Source of the DNA: Lactobacillus sp. ESL0791
GTDB lineage: Bacteria > Bacillota > Bacilli > Lactobacillales > Lactobacillaceae
NCBI RefSeq assembly: GCF_029433255.1
Contig: NZ_JAQTHU010000001.1
Location: 1,736,001 to 1,800,000 of the forward strand
Direction of reading: 5' to 3'
Length of the DNA: 64,000 nt
The notes under the pieces were generated by a model that had not been told where the DNA came from, did no database searches, and was given only the letters and a program-made list of their open reading frames with translations. The position numbers were made by a program, and so were the translations under genes. Each line of letters begins with the position of its first letter. Position 1 is the stretch's first letter. This document shows positions 58,924 to 64,000 of the stretch, piece by piece.

Positions 58924-59814
58924 CTAATACTCTTTATCTTCTTTCTTTTTAGCCAAAATTACCTTTAATTCCGCTTCGTCATAATGGTACTGGTTGCCGC
59001 AAAAACTGCAGGTCAGTTCTGCACCGTGATCTTCATTAATCATTGCGTCGAGCTGATTTGTCTTTAATGTTTCCAAGATTCCCGCATATTTTTCCTTTGA
59101 ACAGTCACATTTAAAGGCTACTGCATCTTTTTCCAGCAACTTATATCCTTTACCCAAAATTTTGCCTGCCAAGGCCTCTGGTGTCATTCCGGATAAAAAT
59201 GCGTCTGACAATGCCGGCAACAGATTGATTCGCTTAATCGTAAGGTCAATCAGGTGTTGACTGGCACCTGGCAAGGCCTGCAGCATGAAGCCGCCGGCCT
59301 CACCGATACTATTATTAGGATTAACAAAAACCGATAAGCCCACTGCAGAAGGAATTTGCTCCGACTTTGTCAAATAGTAGGCCACATCTTCGGCAATTTC
59401 ACCCGAAATGATTGGTACCTGCCCTGTATAAGGTTTTTTCAACCCCAAATCCTTGGTTACTTCCATCATTCCCTGACCAACCGCCGTCTTAACATCAATA
59501 TGCCCATCTTTTTTGGGTGGCAAAGCAATATGGGGATTTTTTACATAGCCCTTAACGGTTAAGTCAGCCTGTGCCGTTACGACCGTCGGCCCAACGGGAC
59601 CATCCCCCAGCAAGCGGACCGTCAGCTCTTCCTTGTCTGTCAATTCAGCACCCGCAAGCAGCAAGCCGGCAACTAATGTCCTTCCCAGCACCGCGGAAGA
59701 GGCTGACCAGGTATCATGCCGCGTTTGTGCTTCTTGGACAACATCCTTAGCGGTAATCGTCAGCAGCCGTAAATTTTTTGTTTTATCAATTGCCTTAACT
59801 AAATAATCGCTCAT
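58924..59814 (-). CDS. hslO: Hsp33 redox-activated chaperone
   Basis: Holdase activated by oxidative unfolding. 296 residues; the C-terminal redox switch has all four zinc cysteines (FKCDCSKEKY and TCSFCGNQYHY). The N-terminal DYLVKAIDKTKNLRLLTI and the central GEIAEDVAYYLTKSEQIPSAV are family hallmarks. It follows ftsH, with a strong terminator between them only 12 bases before its ribosome site. Confidence 0.96.
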   Translation of the reverse strand: MSDYLVKAIDKTKNLRLLTITAKDVVQEAQTRHDTWSASSAVLGRTLVAGLLLAGAELTDKEELTVRLLGDGPVGPTVVTAQADLTVKGYVKNPHIALPPKKDGHIDVKTAVGQGMMEVTKDLGLKKPYTGQVPIISGEIAEDVAYYLTKSEQIPSAVGLSVFVNPNNSIGEAGGFMLQALPGASQHLIDLTIKRINLLPALSDAFLSGMTPEALAGKILGKGYKLLEKDAVAFKCDCSKEKYAGILETLKTNQLDAMINEDHGAELTCSFCGNQYHYDEAELKVILAKKKEDKEY

Positions 59815-59825
59815 ATCTTTCTCCT

Positions 59826-59862
59826 AAAAAAAGAGAGCCTAATGAAACAGGCCCTCTTTTTT
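59826..59862 (-). terminator. Terminator after ftsH
   Basis: GAGGGCCT/AGGCTCTC stem (one G-T pair, eight-base loop) followed by TTTTTTT on the minus strand, seven bases after the ftsH stop and just ahead of the hslO ribosome site. Confidence 0.85.
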
Positions 59863-59869
59863 ATCAAAT

Positions 59870-62023
59870 TTATTCGTCACTTGGCGAATCATCATCTTGA
59901 TCGGAATCCACTCCTTGCGGTTTTTCAGGATTCTTCTCTTCAACTTCCTTATTCTTTTCCAATTCAGAAGGAGTAGCTAATCCATCCTTAGCTTCTTCGG
60001 ATTTTGCAGCATCCTTATCCTTCTTTTTTGCCTTAAGAACTTCTCTTTTTTCAGCCGCAGCCTTAGCTTCTTCATAAGTTGAAGCCTTCGACTCACTTGG
60101 AAATTCCTCTTGCTTTTCTGGCATCTTGCCTGTCTTATAAAGAGACATAATCTGCTTTTCATCCAAAGTTTCGTACTTCAGCAAAGCCTCGGCAATAATG
60201 CGGTGCGTATCCCGATGCGTTTCGACAATCTCGACTGCTTTAGTATGAGCCTCATCAAGAAGTTGTCTCACAGCTTCGTCGATCTTCGCAGAGGTGGCCT
60301 CACTGTATGGCTTCATATTATAAGGATTGGATTCGCCCTCTTTTTCAAGTTCAACTAATCCTAAAGATTTAGTCATCCCGTAATTGACCACCATGCTGTG
60401 CGCAATCTGGGTTGCCTGCTCAAAGTCGTTTGAAGCTCCCGTTGACTGGCCGCCAACGACAACCTCTTCACCGGCCCGGCCGCCCATTAAACCGACAAGC
60501 TGCTCCATCAGCTGATCCTTGGTCAGCAGGTATTGATCGTCTTTTGGCAGCATCAGGTTATAGCCACCGGTGCGGCCATGCGGAACAATTGTGACCTTGC
60601 GGACTGTCCGTGAATCACTTAAAACCAGACCACAAATTGAGTGACCGGCTTCGTGGAAAGCAACCCGCTGCCGGTCTTTTTTGGAAATCAGGCTGTCCTT
60701 CTTTGCCGGACCAGCGATTACCCGATCCTCGGCTTCATCAACATCAGATGCGGTAATTTCTGTGCCGTTGCGCCGTGCGGCCAGAAGTGCCGCCTCATTA
60801 AGCAAGTTGGCCAGGTCGGCACCAACAAAGCCTGGCGTCTGCCGTGCGACTTCTTTTAAGTCAACGTCATCAGCCAGCGGCATATTTTTGGCATGAACAC
60901 GTAAAATTGCTTCACGACCACGAACATCAGGGCTGCCAACTAAAACCTTCCGGTCAAAACGACCCGGACGCAGCAAAGCGGGATCAAGCACATCAGAACG
61001 GTTGGTTGCCGCAATGACAATTACACCCTCGTTTCCTTCAAAGCCGTCCATTTCAACCAGCAACTGGTTTAAAGTCTGCTCACGCTCATCGTTGCCGCCG
61101 CCCATGCCGTTGCCACGGCGCCGGCCGATTGCATCGATTTCATCAATAAAGATAATACTTGGTGCGCTCTTTTTTGCATTAGTAAACAAGTCACGTACAC
61201 GGCTGGCACCAACACCAACAAACATTTCAACAAAGTCTGATCCGGAAATTGAATAAAACGGAACGTTGGCTTCACCGGCAACCGCACGGGCAAGCAGGGT
61301 TTTACCAGTACCCGGAGGGCCCTCAAGCAAAACACCCGACGGAATTTTAGCGCCCAAATTGGTGTATTTCGATGGATTCTTTAAGAATTCAACGACTTCA
61401 ACCAGTTCCTGCTTCTCTTCTTCCTCACCGGCAACGTCTGAAAAGCGGACATGATTTTTCTTGGGATCTTCAGGTTTAACATGGGTGCGGCCGAAATTCA
61501 TAATTCCGCCGCCACCGCTGCCGCCGCGGCCGCCGCCAGCTTGGCTCATCATCATCCATAACATGACGATGAACAGAATCGTCGGGACGAGCATGACAAT
61601 CGTCGAGATCCAGTTGCCCGACTGCGATTCTTCCTGGTTCGACATCTTAACGCCATTCTTTTGGGCTAAGTCCTGCACGGTCGAAACACTGGAATTGTTC
61701 TGCAGCATTGTCGTCGAAAAACTAGTTACTTCTTTACCTGAACTACCATTGAAAAAGTCAAGACTGTTTTTCGCGCTGCCTGTATTCCCCTGTGCTTTTT
61801 TATATTTACCCGATACAGAATAAACACCGTTTGAAGGCTGAACGTTAAAACTCTTTATTTTGCCTTGACGCAATTCTTTAACAAACTCTGAATAGCTGAT
61901 ATTTTCACTGCCACCAGAATTATTGTTGCCGCCAAGTGCCCAATTGATCCCTCCCAGTAACAGAAGGAAAACAACTATATAGAACAGGCCGTTTGAAAAC
62001 AGCCGATTCCGGTTATTCTTCAT
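59870..62023 (-). CDS. ftsH: ATP-dependent zinc metalloprotease FtsH
   Basis: Membrane AAA+ protease for quality control of membrane and regulatory proteins. The ATG at 62023 (behind GCGGAGG) gives 717 residues; an earlier TTG is inside the ribosome site. Two membrane helices flank an extracytoplasmic domain ([35 protein letters not shown]). A glycine-rich linker, Walker A GPPGTGKT, Walker [10 protein letters not shown], the second region of homology and the zinc site HEAGH follow. The C-terminal tail is long and charged (Lys/Glu-rich, ending DDDSPSDE), as in other lactobacilli. Confidence 0.97.
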   Translation of the reverse strand: MKNNRNRLFSNGLFYIVVFLLLLGGINWALGGNNNSGGSENISYSEFVKELRQGKIKSFNVQPSNGVYSVSGKYKKAQGNTGSAKNSLDFFNGSSGKEVTSFSTTMLQNNSSVSTVQDLAQKNGVKMSNQEESQSGNWISTIVMLVPTILFIVMLWMMMSQAGGGRGGSGGGGIMNFGRTHVKPEDPKKNHVRFSDVAGEEEEKQELVEVVEFLKNPSKYTNLGAKIPSGVLLEGPPGTGKTLLARAVAGEANVPFYSISGSDFVEMFVGVGASRVRDLFTNAKKSAPSIIFIDEIDAIGRRRGNGMGGGNDEREQTLNQLLVEMDGFEGNEGVIVIAATNRSDVLDPALLRPGRFDRKVLVGSPDVRGREAILRVHAKNMPLADDVDLKEVARQTPGFVGADLANLLNEAALLAARRNGTEITASDVDEAEDRVIAGPAKKDSLISKKDRQRVAFHEAGHSICGLVLSDSRTVRKVTIVPHGRTGGYNLMLPKDDQYLLTKDQLMEQLVGLMGGRAGEEVVVGGQSTGASNDFEQATQIAHSMVVNYGMTKSLGLVELEKEGESNPYNMKPYSEATSAKIDEAVRQLLDEAHTKAVEIVETHRDTHRIIAEALLKYETLDEKQIMSLYKTGKMPEKQEEFPSESKASTYEEAKAAAEKREVLKAKKKDKDAAKSEEAKDGLATPSELEKNKEVEEKNPEKPQGVDSDQDDDSPSDE

Positions 62024-62113
62024 AAAAAACCTCCGCAAAGTTTCTAAACATATACGCTTAAAAGTTTAACACAATTAGCATTAATGCTCTAATATTTTAT
62101 AATTTCTTATTAT

Positions 62114-63373
62114 TTAGTACGCGTACAGATAGTAATGCCTATTCAAACGCGAAAAAGTTTGCTGCTTGTATGTCTGCTCAACGAATACGGGCTCTGTCCC
62201 CGCATAAATCGTTAGACAAAAAGGCCGCAGATTTGCGGGAATGGAATTTTCCGCAAATTTTTTCTTGCTTTTTACATGCTGGCCATTTTGCAAAAGCAAT
62301 TTTGCTCCCGCCGGCAGCGGACCGACAGCAAAATTCTGCTGCGGTTTGGCATAAAAGCTGCCCAGGCAGTGCAAGTCCTTATTGATGGTCGTTGTCAAAA
62401 CTAGCTGACGACCGTTAAATGAAAACTGCTGGTCTAATTTCACCGGCAACCGCGCAGCAGTCGGCTGCAAGTTACCCCTGCTTAAATAAAAGTAGCCGCG
62501 GTAAGTAACCAAAACGAATCCGGCTAAATGTTCATTTACCCGCAAATGCCATTTTTGCCAAATAAAGTGCTGCCAATAAAGTCGCTGCTGTGCACTCGTT
62601 AAACCATTTAACGCCTGCACGGACAAACGATAAGCCACATTTAAGAATAACTGGGGTGGGCCAATTTTAGCAAATTCTTTGTCTATGAAACCGTTTAACA
62701 AGGAAATTTTTTTACTAAAATTTAAGGCATTCTGACCCAATTTGGGATTTTCTTCTTTCAAAAGCGGCACAACGTGATGCCGCAGGCGATTGCGCTGCGT
62801 ATCATCAGCCAAGTTGGTCTCATCGGTGACAAAAGCAATTTGATGAGCCTGATCGAAAGCAAGCAGTTCAGCTTTTGTCCAGGTAAGCAGCGGCCGCAAC
62901 AAAATAACACCATGCATTGAGCCGACTGCCTGCAAACTGTTCATTTCGCTAGGATCTCCCGAACGAATAAACTTAAGCAGAATGTTTTCCAGCAGATCAT
63001 CGTTATGGTGCGCCGTCAGCAAATAGTCGCCGTGATATTGATTGACCGTTTCCACCAAAAAAGCATAACGTGCCTTTCTGGCGGCAGCTTCAACGCCCTT
63101 TTTTAGCGGCCCATGCCTCTGCCATTTTCCGCTAACAAAAACAATATCATGCTCAGCACAATATTGCTTAATTATTTTTGCTTCTTTAGCAGAATCAGCG
63201 CGCAGCTGGTGGTCAAAATGTGCCGCCACCAATTGAAAATGATAGCGGCGTTTTTCCTCATTGAGCAACGCCAACAGGGCCATCGAATCAGGTCCGGCAC
63301 TCACCGCCACCACTAATTTCCTATTTATAAGCGGCAAGTTATGTGCTTTAAAAAAATCAATAACTTGTTTCAT
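62114..63373 (-). CDS. tilS: tRNA(Ile)-lysidine synthase
   Basis: Modifies C34 of the AUA-reading tRNA-Ile to lysidine. 419 residues; the ATP-binding PP-loop AVSAGPDSMALLALL is at residues 23-37 (Ser-Ala-Gly-Pro-Asp-Ser, a slight variant of SGGxDS). ARKARYAFL, TAHHNDDLLENILL and RPLL follow; the C-terminal TilS domain is short. Start ATG overlaps the preceding S1 gene by 17 bases. Unusually the next gene is ftsH: hpt, which normally sits between, is absent. Confidence 0.95.
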   Translation of the reverse strand: MKQVIDFFKAHNLPLINRKLVVAVSAGPDSMALLALLNEEKRRYHFQLVAAHFDHQLRADSAKEAKIIKQYCAEHDIVFVSGKWQRHGPLKKGVEAAARKARYAFLVETVNQYHGDYLLTAHHNDDLLENILLKFIRSGDPSEMNSLQAVGSMHGVILLRPLLTWTKAELLAFDQAHQIAFVTDETNLADDTQRNRLRHHVVPLLKEENPKLGQNALNFSKKISLLNGFIDKEFAKIGPPQLFLNVAYRLSVQALNGLTSAQQRLYWQHFIWQKWHLRVNEHLAGFVLVTYRGYFYLSRGNLQPTAARLPVKLDQQFSFNGRQLVLTTTINKDLHCLGSFYAKPQQNFAVGPLPAGAKLLLQNGQHVKSKKKFAENSIPANLRPFCLTIYAGTEPVFVEQTYKQQTFSRLNRHYYLYAY

Positions 63374-63725
63374 CAGCCAATTCTTTTTTCAGATATGTAA
63401 TTTCTTTTTTGGCATCTTTTAGTGTCTTGTTCATGACCTGCTCAAAGTCGGTAGTCTTAGTTTTGGAAAACTGGTTGAGCGGATCAATAAGCAGTGGATC
63501 ATTAACCCGCTTGAGCGAAAGCGCCAATTTGCCTTTAAAATTATGAATAACTACCACCCGGATTTCTTGTCCATTCCGAAAATTATGGCGCTCACGCAGC
63601 CAGTTTTCACCAAAATCATCGTGGTGGACTAGCCCCGACCGTCGACCCGGAAGGGTCAAAAAAATCCCAAGATCAGTTATGTTATTAATCACGCCAGTTA
63701 CCCGCTGGCCAACTTGGTACTTCAT
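63357..63725 (-). CDS. S1 RNA-binding domain protein (YabR-like)
   Basis: 122 residues: one S1/OB domain (about 1-75; VGQRVTGVINNITDLGIFLTL, then VVIHNFKGKLALSLKRV) and a C-terminal helical tail. The Bacillus neighbour YabR has the same architecture and position after divIC. RNA target unknown. Its ATG overlaps the divIC stop (ATGA). Confidence 0.9.
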   Translation of the reverse strand: MKYQVGQRVTGVINNITDLGIFLTLPGRRSGLVHHDDFGENWLRERHNFRNGQEIRVVVIHNFKGKLALSLKRVNDPLLIDPLNQFSKTKTTDFEQVMNKTLKDAKKEITYLKKELADETSY

Positions 63726-64000
63726 TGATCTGAATTGTTCTTTCTCGGTAAGTTAAATACTTTTTCATTCGGCTTCGAATAATAAAACTTCTCACGAATC
63801 AATTTCGCAACATAATCTGGATCTTTGAGATCGGCTTTTTTGGCAGCCAGATCCTTGCGCTGTCTGTTTACCTTTGTCAACGATTGCTTGGCTGCCTGCA
63901 CCTGACCGTCAATCCGCTTAGTCTTGGCAAGCATGATCGCAATTTGAATGCCTAAAATAACAACGATAATTGCAAAAACGGCAATAATCCGGTTGATTCG
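63722..64000 (-). CDS. divIC: Septum formation initiator DivIC/FtsB family (partial, 3' part)
   Basis: Bitopic division protein; only the C-terminal 92 residues are in the window and the start lies beyond the right edge. The frame read from 64000 gives RINRIIAVFAIIVVILGIQIAIM, one membrane helix. A charged coiled coil (AKTKRIDGQVQAAKQSLTKV) and the typical C-terminal DPDYVAKLIREKFYYSKPNE follow. The order divIC-yabR-tilS supports the name. Confidence 0.9.
   Translation of the reverse strand, partial: RINRIIAVFAIIVVILGIQIAIMLAKTKRIDGQVQAAKQSLTKVNRQRKDLAAKKADLKDPDYVAKLIREKFYYSKPNEKVFNLPRKNNSDQ

Noticed and set aside
62024..62113. A remnant of hpt between tilS and ftsH
   Set aside because: Ninety AT-rich bases with stops in all frames; no recognisable fragment of the enzyme.

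Overview
The window is a low-GC Firmicute chromosome segment, almost certainly Lactobacillus sensu stricto. The gene order of the ribosomal super-operon, the frequent TTG/GTG starts, and the giant secreted proteins with a YSIRK signal and C-terminal SLAP (S-layer-type) wall-binding modules all point there. The combination of large DUF285 (BspA-like) adhesins with a sigma-54-controlled mannose-class PTS would fit a host-associated gut lactobacillus. A honeybee-gut clade is a guess and not shown by the sequence.

Layout. Nearly everything is on the minus strand, so transcription runs from high to low coordinates. 64000-55563: divIC (cut by the window edge), an S1-domain gene, tilS, ftsH, hslO, a histidine phosphatase, dusB and lysS (cell division, tRNA modification, protein quality control). 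55465-55277: tRNA-Gly(GCC) and tRNA-Pro(CGG), each followed by a terminator. 55125-45067: clpC, then rpoB-rpoC. rpoB has its own promoter directly behind the clpC stop and a leader with two strong hairpins. 44862-37263: an accessory carbohydrate module. It holds a LevR-type activator (plus strand), a divergent sigma-54 promoter with a candidate upstream activator palindrome, four mannose-class PTS subunits, a GatD-like polyol-phosphate dehydrogenase and an AlsE-like hexulose-6-phosphate 3-epimerase. It is closed by a 208-bp nested inverted-repeat element. 37255-35322: a UPF0340 gene, an ECF S component and a stand-alone prepilin peptidase. 35146-32134: the str operon rpsL-rpsG-fusA. 31396-16551: two giant tandem paralogous adhesins occupying 15 kb exactly between fusA and rpsJ. 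16163-2600: the S10-spc-alpha super-operon (rpsJ to rplQ) with secY, adk, infA and rpoA. It has a clear promoter before rpsJ and a second one before infA. 2414-1: a small membrane protein on the plus strand and ecfA1-ecfA2-ecfT, the energising module of vitamin and micronutrient ECF transporters (ecfT is cut by the window edge).

How the parts work together. Most of the window is core translation and transcription machinery in its usual Firmicute order. Two accessory blocks interrupt that backbone: the adhesin pair between str and S10, and the PTS/competence/ECF block between rpoC and rpsL. The adhesins share a co-linear stalk of about ten Ig-like modules but differ strongly in the number of DUF285 repeats (about 12 against about 41) and of SLAP modules (2 against 4). 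The PTS block reads as a complete hypothetical route: import and phosphorylation of a hexitol-like substrate, oxidation, then C3-epimerisation towards fructose 6-phosphate. It is switched on by a PTS-sensing sigma-54 activator.

No CRISPR array, prophage, insertion sequence with a transposase, or rRNA gene was seen.
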